A DNA stretch of 64,000 nucleotides, taken from positions 1 through 64,000 of the forward strand of contig NZ_MRBY01000009.1 in the NCBI RefSeq assembly GCF_001904615.1, in the 5' to 3' direction. Both the position numbers and the translations under genes were made by a program. The DNA comes from [Limnothrix rosea] IAM M-220 (GTDB lineage: Bacteria > Cyanobacteriota > Cyanobacteriia > Cyanobacteriales > MRBY01). The first letter of the stretch is position 1. Every line of letters starts with the position of its first letter. Below, piece after piece: positions 54,800-63,920 of the stretch. The notes under the pieces are model-generated. The model made no database searches, was not told the origin of the DNA, and saw nothing but the letters and a program-made list of their open reading frames with translations.

Positions 54800-54884
54800 A
54801 AAACATCAAGCTGTTAGTGATTAATTTGGTAGCGGTGCTCACCCGCATTTTGAAATTTTCATCTTGGCAAAACCCATTTAATTT

Positions 54885-54930
54885 AAAGTAAGTAACAATG
54901 GTTATTCAACGACCTGTTGCTTACTTTTTT
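54885..54930 (+). terminator. Rho-independent terminator of clpS
   Basis: AAAGTAAG plus AACA pairs with TGTT plus CTTACTTT across a short loop, followed by T. It overlaps the first upstream start of the next ORF, arguing for that gene's internal ATG. Confidence 0.8.
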
Positions 54931-54952
54931 GTTGTTTATTGCACATATCCCC

Positions 54953-56233
54953 ATGGGAAAATTTCGCTCTGTAATGTTGGCCATTCTTCTCGTTAGTAAT
55001 TTGGGATTAATGGTTAGCTGTGCTTCGCAATCTCAACCGAAACCGACGACATCTCCGTCTTCGGAGCCAAGCGCCCAAGGGTCGGCATCCCTAGGATCGG
55101 AGTCTGGTTCAGAGGCGATCGCCTTAATTTCTGATGGGGCAGCATTACCAACCGATGAGGTCGAGCTAGCCGTGATTGCAGAGGGGCTGGAGCATCCATG
55201 GGGCATGGCATGGTTACCCAATGGAGATATTCTCATCACAGAACGGCCGGGCAATTTACGCATTATTCAAGATGGGGTTTTAGATCCTGAGGCGATCGCC
55301 GGCCTTACAGACGTTGCAGATATCACAGCCCAGCAAGTTTTTGCGTCACGGCAGGGGGGACTCCTCGATATCTCTCTCCATCCACGTTTCGAGGAAAACC
55401 GCTGGATTTACTTTAGCTACGCCCACGGCACTCGCGATGCTAATCGTACCCGTGTCGCTAGGGCAAAATTTGACGGTGGAGCCCTCAGCAACTGGGAAGT
55501 GGTCTTCGAAGTTGCCCAAGCAAAGCAAGGAGGACAGCATTTCGGCTCTCGCTTGACCTGGCTACCCGACGAAACCCTGCTGATTTCCATTGGCGACGGC
55601 GGCAATCCCCCACTCAAAGTTGACGGTGTACTGAGCCGTAAACAAGCTCAAAATCTTGGTAGCCATCTCGGCAAAGTGGTGCGCATTAACGACGATGGCA
55701 CCATTCCCCCAGACAATCCTTTTGTGGATAATCCCAACGCAGAGCCAGAAGTCTGGAGCTATGGCCACCGCAATATCCAAGGAATGGCATTTGATCCCAT
55801 TCATCAACGTATTTGGGCGACGGAACATGGCTCCCGTGGCGGCGATGAACTGAATATTGTCAAAGCCACTCACAATTACGGTTGGCCTGATGTTTCCTTT
55901 AGTGCAGAATATTCCACTGGCCGTCCCGTTTCCCCAGTCAAGACAAGGGAGGACATCACCGAGCCAAAGCTTGTTTGGACACCAGCTATTGCACCATCGG
56001 GTCTCGCTTTTTATTCTGGCGATCGCCACCCCCAGTGGCAGGGTAATCTGTTTGCCGGCGGTTTAGTCTCTAACGATATTCGCCGACTAGAAATAGATGC
56101 CCAAGGGAATATACTTTCAGAATCTCGTATTAAAATTAACCAGCGCGTTCGAGATATTCGCCAATCTCCCGACGGTCATCTCTATGTCTTGACCGATGCA
56201 GATTCGGGACGACTACTAAAACTAGAACCTTAA
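54953..56233 (+). CDS. PQQ-dependent sugar dehydrogenase family lipoprotein
   Basis: A soluble aldose (glucose/sorbosone) dehydrogenase-like beta-propeller. The N-terminus from the ATG at 54953 is a lipoprotein signal (MLAILLVSNLGLMVSC). Propeller motifs HPWGMAWLPNGDILITERPGN, ARxKFDGG, GSRLTWLPDETLLISIGDGG, YGHRNIQGMAFDP and EHGSRGGDELN match the family. Whether it binds PQQ or another cofactor is not shown. The frame opens at 54917, inside the clpS terminator. Confidence 0.88.
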   Translation: MGKFRSVMLAILLVSNLGLMVSCASQSQPKPTTSPSSEPSAQGSASLGSESGSEAIALISDGAALPTDEVELAVIAEGLEHPWGMAWLPNGDILITERPGNLRIIQDGVLDPEAIAGLTDVADITAQQVFASRQGGLLDISLHPRFEENRWIYFSYAHGTRDANRTRVARAKFDGGALSNWEVVFEVAQAKQGGQHFGSRLTWLPDETLLISIGDGGNPPLKVDGVLSRKQAQNLGSHLGKVVRINDDGTIPPDNPFVDNPNAEPEVWSYGHRNIQGMAFDPIHQRIWATEHGSRGGDELNIVKATHNYGWPDVSFSAEYSTGRPVSPVKTREDITEPKLVWTPAIAPSGLAFYSGDRHPQWQGNLFAGGLVSNDIRRLEIDAQGNILSESRIKINQRVRDIRQSPDGHLYVLTDADSGRLLKLEP

Positions 56234-56577
56234 AATTATGCAAAATTAAGCAATTTAGAATCAGTCGTTAATATTAGTTGTTAATATTATTATTCTTTTT
56301 CTAGGTTTTGAATCTTCTGCTTAAACTAAATCGGCGATCGCCGCAGAATGAATGGAACATTTTTCCCCGACCAAAAGCCATCAACAAAAAAAAGAGAAGC
56401 CAGATCCCTGCGGCATAGGAAAAAAAGTTAAAGACTCAAATTACTTCACAACAACATACAAAATAACCCAGTACAAAAAGCTTTCCCTAACAACAAGACC
56501 ATAGTTGATACAGCACTATGATCTATGTCATTAACCGAAGGAATCTAAAAGAGCTTTGATCAACTAATGAGCATGGT
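56234..56577. other. Intergenic between convergent genes
   Basis: About 340 AT-rich bases with a HIP1 site near 56334. A T-rich minus-strand tract after a weak hairpin (about 56385-56430) may terminate rpaB. No ORF. Confidence 0.45.
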
Positions 56578-57306
56578 CTACTCATCACCAAGTTCGAGGA
56601 TACGTTGGAAAAGGTAACCTGTTCCCCGCGCCGTCAAAATCAGCTCTGGGTTACTAGGATCATCCTCTAGTTTTGCCCTTAAGCGAGAGATGTGAACATC
56701 CACCACACGAGTATCAACATGACGCTCAGGCGTATAGCCCCAAACCTCTTGGAGAATTTCTGAGCGGGAGAAAGGCTCCCCAGAACGACTAACAAGCAGC
56801 TCTAATAAGCTAAATTCCATCCCCGTTAAACGGATACGCTCGTCACCTTTATAAACTTGACGCTTATTGGTATCAATGCGAATGGAACCAACATGAATTA
56901 CGCCAGAACTGGGGATACCAGTAATGCCATTTTTATCAACACGACGCAGTACAGAGCGGATTCTGGCCTCAAGTTCTTTCGGAGAGAAAGGCTTAACGAC
57001 ATAATCATCTGCGCCGAGTTCTAGACCTGTAATGCGATCAGCAACGTCACCGAGAGCTGTGAGCATAATGATAGGAACATCAGACTCTTTGCGAAGCTCT
57101 TGACAGACACCATAGCCATCAAGCTTTGGCATCATGACATCAAGCACAACCAAGTCTGGATCTGCCTCGGTAAAGGTTCCTAGTGCTTCTTCGCCATCGG
57201 CTGCGGTAACTACCTCGTAACCAATCATGGAAAGACGAGTTTCGAGAATGCGTCGAATGCTCGCTTCATCGTCAACGACGAGAATTCTTTCTTTATGATT
57301 TTCCAA
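56578..57306 (-). CDS. rpaB: OmpR-family response regulator RpaB
   Basis: An essential light and redox response regulator that binds HLR1 sites of photosystem and high-light genes. The receiver domain has the phosphorylated Asp at 56 (DLVVLDVMMPKLDG) and Lys in VVKPFSPKELEARIRSVLRR. The C-terminal winged helix contains GMEFSLLELLVSRSGEPFSRSEILQEVWG. Length 242 and the sequence match Ycf27/RpaB closely. Its partner histidine kinase (NblS) is not in the window. Confidence 0.95.
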   Translation of the reverse strand: MENHKERILVVDDEASIRRILETRLSMIGYEVVTAADGEEALGTFTEADPDLVVLDVMMPKLDGYGVCQELRKESDVPIIMLTALGDVADRITGLELGADDYVVKPFSPKELEARIRSVLRRVDKNGITGIPSSGVIHVGSIRIDTNKRQVYKGDERIRLTGMEFSLLELLVSRSGEPFSRSEILQEVWGYTPERHVDTRVVDVHISRLRAKLEDDPSNPELILTARGTGYLFQRILELGDE

Positions 57307-57528
57307 GTTCTTTCACGCTCCTTATTGACTTTCGGTAAGTGATGTTGAAGTTTATTAATTAAAGTTCTCTAGTTATAAGAATATCGCTTTCCTGAGGTTT
57401 GATGGAGGCTGAAAGGCTGTTTTTCGGCAAAAAAAGTGTTTTTTTAAGATTTATTTTGGAATGTGAGTCTATTTTCTAATTTTCAGGGCAATTATTTCGT
57501 CATTTTTTTACATTTAGCTTAACAATTC

Positions 57529-58953
57529 ATGGCAAAAGCAAAGACTGTTCACGTCTGTCGAGAATGTGGTGCGGAATCACGGCAATGGTTTGGAAAATGC
57601 CCAAGTTGTGGTGTGTATGGATCGCTGCAAGAGGAAATTCGAGAGAAGATTGTAAATTCTGGTGTTAGTCGTAGTTGGCACAATAAATCGTCATCTCCTA
57701 ATAGAAGTAAATCTACTGATGCAAAGCCGCGGGTGGCCCTAAAATTCAATCAAATTGACACGAGTCAACAGTTAAGGTTTCCGTCTGGTTATGGTGAGTT
57801 GGATCGTGTTTTGGGTGGTGGAATTGTGCCGGGTTCTTTGGTGCTCATTGGTGGTGATCCGGGCATTGGCAAATCGACTCTACTGTTGCAGGTTGCTTAT
57901 CAGCTCAGTGAAAAGTTGCCGCGTATTCTTTATGTTTCGGCGGAGGAGTCGGGTCAACAAATTAAGCTGCGGGGCGATCGCCTCAAGTCGGCGGAGAATA
58001 ATCCGGAGGAAAATCTCTATATTTTGACGGAAACAGGTTTAGAGACGATTCTCTCAGAGCTAGAAACCTTGCGTCCCCAGGTAGCGGTAATTGATAGTAT
58101 TCAGACGCTATATTATTCGTCGTTAAGTTCTGCGCCGGGGTCGGTATCTCAGGTGCGGGAATGTACGTCGGCTTTAATGCGGGTAGCGAAGCGAGATAAT
58201 ATTACGCTGTTTATTGTGGGACATGTCACCAAGGAAGGGGCGATCGCCGGGCCGAGAGTTTTAGAGCATCTAGTGGATACAGTGCTGTATTTTGAGGGGG
58301 ATCGCTATGCTTCCCATCGTCTATTGCGCTCGGTTAAAAATCGCTTTGGGGCAACCCACGAAGTCGGTATTTTCGAAATGTGTGAGCAAGGTCTAGAGGA
58401 AGTACTGAATCCTTCGGAATTATTTCTCGGTAATCGTGATGAGGAAACTCCCGGTACGGCCACGGTTGTTGCCTGTGAGGGGACACGGCCACTACTGGTC
58501 GAATTACAGGCTTTAGTGAGTCCGACGAGTTATGCTTCCCCACGGCGATCTACCACAGGGGTAGATTATTCTCGGCTACAGCAAATTTTGGCGGTGCTGG
58601 AAAAGCGGGTGGGTATTCCCTTGTCTAAGCTTGATGCCTATGTGGCTTCTGCTGGAGGATTAACCGTTTCTGAACCGGCGGTTGATTTGGGTATGGCTGT
58701 GGCGTTAATTGCTAGTTTCCGCGATCGCATGGTTGATCCGAAAACGATTTTGATTGGTGAAGTGGGTTTAGGCGGGCAAATTCGTCCGGTTTCTCACCTT
58801 GAAACGCGCCTGAAGGAGGCCAAAAAACTCGGTTTTACTAGGGCGATTATTCCCAAGGGACAAAAGCTTTCGGAAAATCTAGGGATTGAGGTTGTGCCAG
58901 TTAGTCGAGTCCTAGATGCGATTGTGGCGGCTTTACCGATAGCTTCTAAATAA
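57529..58953 (+). CDS. radA: DNA repair protein RadA (Sms)
   Basis: A branch-migration ATPase in recombination repair. N-terminal C4 zinc finger CRECG ... CPSCG, Walker A GGDPGIGKSTLLLQ, the RadA KNRFG motif (SVKNRFGATHEVGIF) and a C-terminal Lon-protease-like domain (GLGGQIRPVSHLETRLKEAKKLG) are all present. Length 474 is slightly above average. The 3' end overlaps the GGDEF gene by 8 bases. Confidence 0.96.
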   Translation: MAKAKTVHVCRECGAESRQWFGKCPSCGVYGSLQEEIREKIVNSGVSRSWHNKSSSPNRSKSTDAKPRVALKFNQIDTSQQLRFPSGYGELDRVLGGGIVPGSLVLIGGDPGIGKSTLLLQVAYQLSEKLPRILYVSAEESGQQIKLRGDRLKSAENNPEENLYILTETGLETILSELETLRPQVAVIDSIQTLYYSSLSSAPGSVSQVRECTSALMRVAKRDNITLFIVGHVTKEGAIAGPRVLEHLVDTVLYFEGDRYASHRLLRSVKNRFGATHEVGIFEMCEQGLEEVLNPSELFLGNRDEETPGTATVVACEGTRPLLVELQALVSPTSYASPRRSTTGVDYSRLQQILAVLEKRVGIPLSKLDAYVASAGGLTVSEPAVDLGMAVALIASFRDRMVDPKTILIGEVGLGGQIRPVSHLETRLKEAKKLGFTRAIIPKGQKLSENLGIEVVPVSRVLDAIVAALPIASK

Positions 58954-60442
58954 CTGGATTTTTTTTAGCGTCATAAAAAACGGCTTGGTTACGCCCCTTG
59001 GCTTTGGCTTGGTAGAGGGCTTGATCCGCGGCTTGCAAAAGTTCTTTCGGGGTCATTGACGGCTGGGGCACCGTTAAGCTCACTCCGGCACTAATGGTGA
59101 CAAGGGGCAAAACATTGGATTTGAGGTGGGGGAGTGCTAGGTCTCGGATGGTTCGTACTAATTCGGCGGCGATCGCCTGAGCATAGATAGCATTCGCCTC
59201 AGGGAGCAGTAAAACAAATTCTTCACCGCCATATCGTGCTGCCAAATCTGTTGTACGTCGCGCTAGACGATTAATCGCTATCGCAATTTGGGCTAAAGCA
59301 AGATCTCCCTGCTGGTGACCATAAAAGTCGTTATAGGGTTTAAAGCAGTCGAGATCAATAAACACTAGGGCCAATGATGTTTGATTACGCAGTGCTCGTC
59401 CCCATTCTTTTTCGAGGGTGAGGTCGAACATGCGGCGGTTGGGAATGCCCGTGAGAGAGTCTAAATAGGAGAGCTTTTCGAGCTGGCTATTGAGCTGGAG
59501 AATTCGTTGCTGAGCTTCTTTTAAATCTTCCAGTTGCTGTTGCAGTTTACCGATCAGATACAGGGCGATCGCCAAACTGATGGCCAGAAAGCTACCACTG
59601 ATTAAAATCAATTCCGCAAGGGTATTTTGTTTATCAACGCTATATTGCTTAACTAATAAATTCTCTGCTGCAACTAAAGCTTGCCATAGGGCAATGGTGA
59701 TCGTTTGCACCGACATCCCGGCGACCATCGGCAAAAGCCCCAAGGGAATTTGTTTGAGTTTACTCAGACTTATTTGTGCCGTTACTATCATTAACCACAG
59801 TCCAGCCCAGACAAATCCGACGGAAGTGTGTAAAGCCATGCGGGTCAGTTTGCCCCAACCGTAGGCGGTTTCTACCCCAGAAAGATAGCCAAAAAGTGCC
59901 ACAAAACCAAAAACGGTCACTAGGGCACTAGACAGTGATGCGAAGAATACACTATTTAATGTGAGTCGCCGACGGTTGATAAAGGCGATCGCCGCCCCAC
60001 TCAGCATGAAATTTAGGGCTGTGTTGGGAGCCATTCGTCCCGGATGGGACGTTTCCACCTCAATGTGATGATCGACAAATAGCTCATCAATGCCGAGATT
60101 AATATCAAAAATATATTGACTTAAAGTCAGCATCCCCAGCACACAAAGCAGACTAGCAAAACCCCTTGCAAAGACCTGCCGTTGGTAATTTAGCAGTAGT
60201 AAAGATACACCAATCAACCCAAATCCGAGGGCCGTATTAAACTGCATCGGCACATAGCTTGGATGAATTTGTATCAGTCGGGAAGATTCAGTGTGCCAGC
60301 CAAAAATGACCACTGCACTGAGAAATAACAGTACCGTTGCTCCCCCATCTATCAGATGCTTTACCGGGTCGTCTACACCTTTCAAAATACTTAAAAAATG
60401 GATAATGCTGCGTTCGTAGGTCAGACGTAAAACGATGCCCAC
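58946..60442 (-). CDS. Diguanylate cyclase with multi-helix membrane sensor
   Basis: Makes c-di-GMP. The N-terminal 300 residues have about eight membrane helices, possibly a MASE-like sensor. A coiled-coil linker (LEDLKEAQQRILQLNSQLEKLS) follows, then a GGDEF domain: YLDSLTGIPNRRMFD, LVFIDLDCFKPYNDFYGHQQGD, active loop RYGGEEFVLLLP and TISAGVS. The GGEEF active site is intact. No clear RxxD inhibitory site upstream was seen. Confidence 0.92.
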   Translation of the reverse strand: MGIVLRLTYERSIIHFLSILKGVDDPVKHLIDGGATVLLFLSAVVIFGWHTESSRLIQIHPSYVPMQFNTALGFGLIGVSLLLLNYQRQVFARGFASLLCVLGMLTLSQYIFDINLGIDELFVDHHIEVETSHPGRMAPNTALNFMLSGAAIAFINRRRLTLNSVFFASLSSALVTVFGFVALFGYLSGVETAYGWGKLTRMALHTSVGFVWAGLWLMIVTAQISLSKLKQIPLGLLPMVAGMSVQTITIALWQALVAAENLLVKQYSVDKQNTLAELILISGSFLAISLAIALYLIGKLQQQLEDLKEAQQRILQLNSQLEKLSYLDSLTGIPNRRMFDLTLEKEWGRALRNQTSLALVFIDLDCFKPYNDFYGHQQGDLALAQIAIAINRLARRTTDLAARYGGEEFVLLLPEANAIYAQAIAAELVRTIRDLALPHLKSNVLPLVTISAGVSLTVPQPSMTPKELLQAADQALYQAKAKGRNQAVFYDAKKNPVI

Positions 60443-60463
60443 TTTGCCATGGTGATGGTGGGA

Positions 60464-60568
60464 TTAGTCTTTCCCATTCATGGCGATCGCCCCTTGGAAA
60501 AGCATAATTAAACCGCCTCCCACAATTAATAGCGCTAAAATGCCCATTGCAATATCTAATATTTCCAT
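60464..60568 (-). CDS. 34-residue single-helix membrane protein, candidate
   Basis: Reading from the ATG at 60568, a short frame encodes one hydrophobic helix (ILALLIVGGGLIMLF) flanked by an acidic start (MEILDIAMG) and a charged end (MNGKD). Size and composition resemble small photosynthetic or respiratory membrane subunits, but it matches none of the Psb, Pet, Psa or Ndh peptides I can recall. The upstream ribosome-binding site is weak. A HIP1 site lies inside the frame. Confidence 0.5.
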   Translation of the reverse strand: MEILDIAMGILALLIVGGGLIMLFQGAIAMNGKD

Positions 60569-60633
60569 AGGTAGTCTCTAATCGCTTACAAAAATAACGT
60601 TTTTATCAATGGCCTTTGCCATCAGCGGAGAAG

Positions 60634-60966
60634 CTAGGATGCCTCTTCAGATTCTGGATTTTTTAGGGACTCCAATAAAGATTTAACACCCAGTAGAAGT
60701 AACCCTAAGGCAATGAGTCCAAATACCCCCGTTGCCATGGTTAAAACACCCACGACTAATGTGCGCACAGTAATAGCAATGCGTAGGGCTAAATCATTGC
60801 CTGTTGGAGGGGTGCTCGCAAAATTTGTGATGACCTTGCGGGTCACTAAAAATGCGGCAAAGGACATACTACTGGCAACGGCTGTACCGCTCCAACACCG
60901 TAGGGGGCTAGGTAGTGGCTCTTCTGGAATCTCTTCGGGTTTAGGGTCTGGGGTTTCGTTGATCAT
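60634..60966 (-). CDS. DUF3082 domain-containing membrane protein
   Basis: A 110-residue protein with an acidic Pro-rich N-terminus and two or three hydrophobic segments. The signature CWSGTAVASSMSFAAFLVTRKV and the second ITVRTLVVGVLTMATGVFGLIALGLLLLGVKSL match DUF3082, a cyanobacteria and plastid family. Function unknown. Confidence 0.88.
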   Translation of the reverse strand: MINETPDPKPEEIPEEPLPSPLRCWSGTAVASSMSFAAFLVTRKVITNFASTPPTGNDLALRIAITVRTLVVGVLTMATGVFGLIALGLLLLGVKSLLESLKNPESEEAS

Positions 60967-61041
60967 CGGCTCGGCATTTATGGCTTTGGAGTTGGGGTCT
61001 ACTCTTGTGATGAATATTTTACGCTCCTAGGGGCGATCGCC

Positions 61042-61680
61042 CTACATTGTTGTTTCATCAGTATTTGTCTGGGTGTCATACTCTTCCTCTGATTCGGGTG
61101 CTCCATAGTCCGGCATCATCTCAAAACCAGCGGAAAGCTCTTCCATGAGCACCTGCTGCTGAATTTCCATCATGGTGGGAGTGACTTCGGCACTAAAGAG
61201 TTCCATGGAGCGCTGGGCAAGCTGGGGATAAATTTCAGCGGTTTTCTGGCCGGTGGGGGTTTTGTAAAATGCGATTAAATCCGCGAGTTCTGCCGCCGAG
61301 TAATATTCGTTATAGAGCTTGAAATCAATGTCCTCTTGCACCGCAGCAAAGTCAATTTCTGCCTGCATCAGGGTATACATACGTTCAACAATGCGTGTGA
61401 AGGTTTCGTCAAAAGCAGCTATCACTGTGGGATCTGCGGCTTCCCCAAAAAGACTTTTACTCATGGCGCTGGCCTGATCCTGCATCTGGCTCATCATAAT
61501 GTCGAGGACTTGGGTGGCATTTTCGTCGCGCTTGGTGAGCACCCGCAATTCTTCGATTAAAGCTAATTTTTCTGGTGAGATGGTTTCAGGGTGAATTGGT
61601 TCGGGTTCGGCAAAGGCGCTAATCGGGGCAAGGCTCAGGGAAAGGGCGATCGCCGTGGACGCAAAAAAAGATTTCAACAT
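61042..61680 (-). CDS. DUF2059 domain-containing exported protein
   Basis: A 212-residue protein with a Sec signal peptide (FFASTAIALSLSLAPISAFA) and the DUF2059 signature: LYNEYYSAAELADLIAFYKTPTGQKTAEIYPQLAQRSMELF. Mostly helical, periplasmic, function unknown. The C-terminus is acidic. Confidence 0.88.
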   Translation of the reverse strand: MLKSFFASTAIALSLSLAPISAFAEPEPIHPETISPEKLALIEELRVLTKRDENATQVLDIMMSQMQDQASAMSKSLFGEAADPTVIAAFDETFTRIVERMYTLMQAEIDFAAVQEDIDFKLYNEYYSAAELADLIAFYKTPTGQKTAEIYPQLAQRSMELFSAEVTPTMMEIQQQVLMEELSAGFEMMPDYGAPESEEEYDTQTNTDETTM

Positions 61681-61707
61681 TATTAAAAAAAAAAGACTAC
61701 TACTGTT

Positions 61708-62631
61708 TTACACAACTTCAGACGGAGACGGGGTTGCTACGGAATGTTTTGTAATTTCGATATAGATGTGTTCGAGCTGAACAGGCTGCCGGGCAATGGA
61801 GTCGAGGGGAATGCCGTCAAAAATATCAAGAATTTCTTTGAGTTCCAGCTGGTCGGGTAACCAAAAAGCCAAATCACCGCCATAGCTGCGCTGGGTAAAT
61901 CCCGCTGCCTCCCCCCGGGCGATCGCCGTCTCTTCTTCTTGGGTTTTAATGACCACAATTTCCTTGGCGGGAATCATTTTGCGCAGTTCAGGGAGAGTTC
62001 CCTCCGCAATAATTTGACCCCCTTTGAGGATGCCAATACGTTGGCACAGTCTTTCCGCTTCATCGAGGAGATGGGTCGTGAGCAAAATAGTCATGCCGTC
62101 AGACCGTAACCGTTGGATTAAAGCCCAAATGTCATAACGGGTTTCGATATCGAGTCCGGTGGTCGGTTCGTCAAGGATTAAAAGCTTTGGATTATGCACG
62201 AGGGCCACCGCCACATTCATCCGCCGCTGCATACCGCCACTCAGAGATTCCACAGGAGAATTTGCTCTATCGCTCAATCCCACTGCTTCTAGACAATACT
62301 GAATGCGGCGATCGCATTTTTTACCGCGAAGACCGTAGATTTTGCCAAAGAATCGGAGATTTTCCGCGCAACTGAGGGTTTTATAAAGGAGATTTTCTTG
62401 GGGCGCAACGCCAATGATTTTCTTTGTCGCCTCAGACACTCGCTGTCCGGCAATACGCAGCTCACCACTATCGGCATTTAGTAGATTACAGAGAATATTA
62501 ATGGTGGTCGTTTTCCCCGCACCGTTCGCCCCCAACAACCCATAAATTTCGCCCGCTTGAATGTGGAGCGCTAGGCCATCGAGCACTTGTCGCTGACCAT
62601 AAGCTTTTTTTAGATTTGTAATCTCTAACAT
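61708..62631 (-). CDS. ABC transporter ATP-binding protein
   Basis: An ABC-2 type exporter ATPase: Walker A LLGANGAGKTTTIN, Q-loop GVAPQENLLYKTLS, signature LSGGMQRRMNVAVAL, Walker B LLILDEPTTGLD and H-loop LLTTHLLDEAERLC. A C-terminal DUF4162-like extension contains IAEGTLPELRKM. No permease gene is adjacent on either side, so its partner must lie elsewhere. Confidence 0.92.
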   Translation of the reverse strand: MLEITNLKKAYGQRQVLDGLALHIQAGEIYGLLGANGAGKTTTINILCNLLNADSGELRIAGQRVSEATKKIIGVAPQENLLYKTLSCAENLRFFGKIYGLRGKKCDRRIQYCLEAVGLSDRANSPVESLSGGMQRRMNVAVALVHNPKLLILDEPTTGLDIETRYDIWALIQRLRSDGMTILLTTHLLDEAERLCQRIGILKGGQIIAEGTLPELRKMIPAKEIVVIKTQEEETAIARGEAAGFTQRSYGGDLAFWLPDQLELKEILDIFDGIPLDSIARQPVQLEHIYIEITKHSVATPSPSEVV

Positions 62632-62987
62632 GTATTTGCCGCGAGTTTCATGGGAAAAATGTTACCGACTATGGGTTATAACCAATGAAATCCATAGCGC
62701 CATACAGAAATATTACCGCCGTCTTCATAGATCCAAATATATCCAAAACATTACATAAAATATTCAAGATACCCCTTAATGGCGATCGCCCCATTACCGC
62801 AAAGACAAAACCCATCATCACCCAACTGAAGACTTGGGAAAAAATAACAATGGCGATCGCATCCTAGGAAAAAGAAAAGTAAAATAAAGTCGCTTATTAA
62901 ATTTTCTCATTTACAGTACAGAAGAGTTTTTGCGGTGCTAGAGAGTTCGATATGCTGAGAGAATATGCGTAGTACTTTTGAGGCTCC
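62632..62987. other. Intergenic region with two HIP1 sites
   Basis: About 355 bases between divergent genes. A 60-residue plus-strand frame (62685-62867) has no convincing start signal and is not called. HIP1 palindromes near 62782 and 62854. Confidence 0.45.
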
Positions 62988-63893
62988 ATGATAGATATCG
63001 TCCAGTACAAAGAAATCCTCGCAGAAGAGCCAGAGGAAATATCCATCCACATGACGAAGATCGGTGGTGGAGGGTTTTGGATGGGAACATCAGAAGCAGA
63101 AATAGAAAGGCTGTGCCAAGAATATGACAATAGCTGGTATCAAAACGAGTCACCACAGCACTGGGTCGAAATCCCTGATTTTTTTCTAGGGAAATATCCC
63201 ATCACCCAAGCCCAGTGGCGCATAATCGCAGAATTAAGACCCATTGAGCGAGAGCTTGCACCAAGCCCGTCCCGATTCGAGGGAGACGAACTTCCCGTAG
63301 AACAAGTTTCTTGGCTAGATGCAAAAGAATTTTGTGCAAGACTAAGCAAAATCTCAAAAATTCAATATCGCCTGCCTACCGAAGCAGAATGGGAATATGC
63401 CTGTCGCGGGGTTCTGCGTAAACCGATGACCTCTAAAGTTTCCCAAGAATATTGGAATAAGCATTACTACGAATCCTTCCATTTCGGCCAAACCATTAAC
63501 GATCAAACCGCTAATTTCAATACGAACGAACCCTATGGCACGGAAAAAATTGGCAAATTTCGAGGGAAAACAACACCAGTCGGATCCTTTGATTCAAACA
63601 ACTTCCAGCTCTACGATATGCATGGCAATGTTTGGGAATGGTGTGAAGACGATTACTACAGAAATTATGAAGAAGCTCCCGAAGACGGCAGTGCATGGCA
63701 ACAAACAGAAAAGCAAGATGCCAAGGTACTCCGGGGTGGCTCTTGGTTTAATCACCCACGGTACTGTCGGTCATCATTTCGGTATGTGATTGACCTTGAC
63801 TTTCAGGTGGATTCGGTTGGTTTTCGGATTGCTTGTTCGCCACCCCAGATTTCTGTGAATACCTATTCTTTAAATATTCCGCGACTTTTTTAG
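62988..63893 (+). CDS. Formylglycine-generating-enzyme-family (SUMF1) protein
   Basis: A 301-residue FGE-sulfatase domain protein. Conserved blocks: FWMGTSEAEIE, FFLGKYPITQAQWR, EQVSWLDAKEFCARLS, YRLPTEAEWEYACRG, MHGNVWEWCEDDYY and LRGGSWFNHPRYCRSSFRY, ending VGFRIA. True formylglycine-generating enzymes have two copper-binding Cys in the last block; here only the second (in RYC) remains. It is therefore probably not a sulfatase activator. A regulatory, sensing or EgtB-like role is possible. Confidence 0.87.
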   Translation: MIDIVQYKEILAEEPEEISIHMTKIGGGGFWMGTSEAEIERLCQEYDNSWYQNESPQHWVEIPDFFLGKYPITQAQWRIIAELRPIERELAPSPSRFEGDELPVEQVSWLDAKEFCARLSKISKIQYRLPTEAEWEYACRGVLRKPMTSKVSQEYWNKHYYESFHFGQTINDQTANFNTNEPYGTEKIGKFRGKTTPVGSFDSNNFQLYDMHGNVWEWCEDDYYRNYEEAPEDGSAWQQTEKQDAKVLRGGSWFNHPRYCRSSFRYVIDLDFQVDSVGFRIACSPPQISVNTYSLNIPRLF

Positions 63894-63920
63894 CGCTTAG
63901 GGATTCTTTGGTTTTGCCCT

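Noticed and set aside
62685..62867. 60-residue plus-strand ORF
   Set aside because: No ribosome-binding site; the sequence is interrupted by HIP1 repeats typical of spacers.
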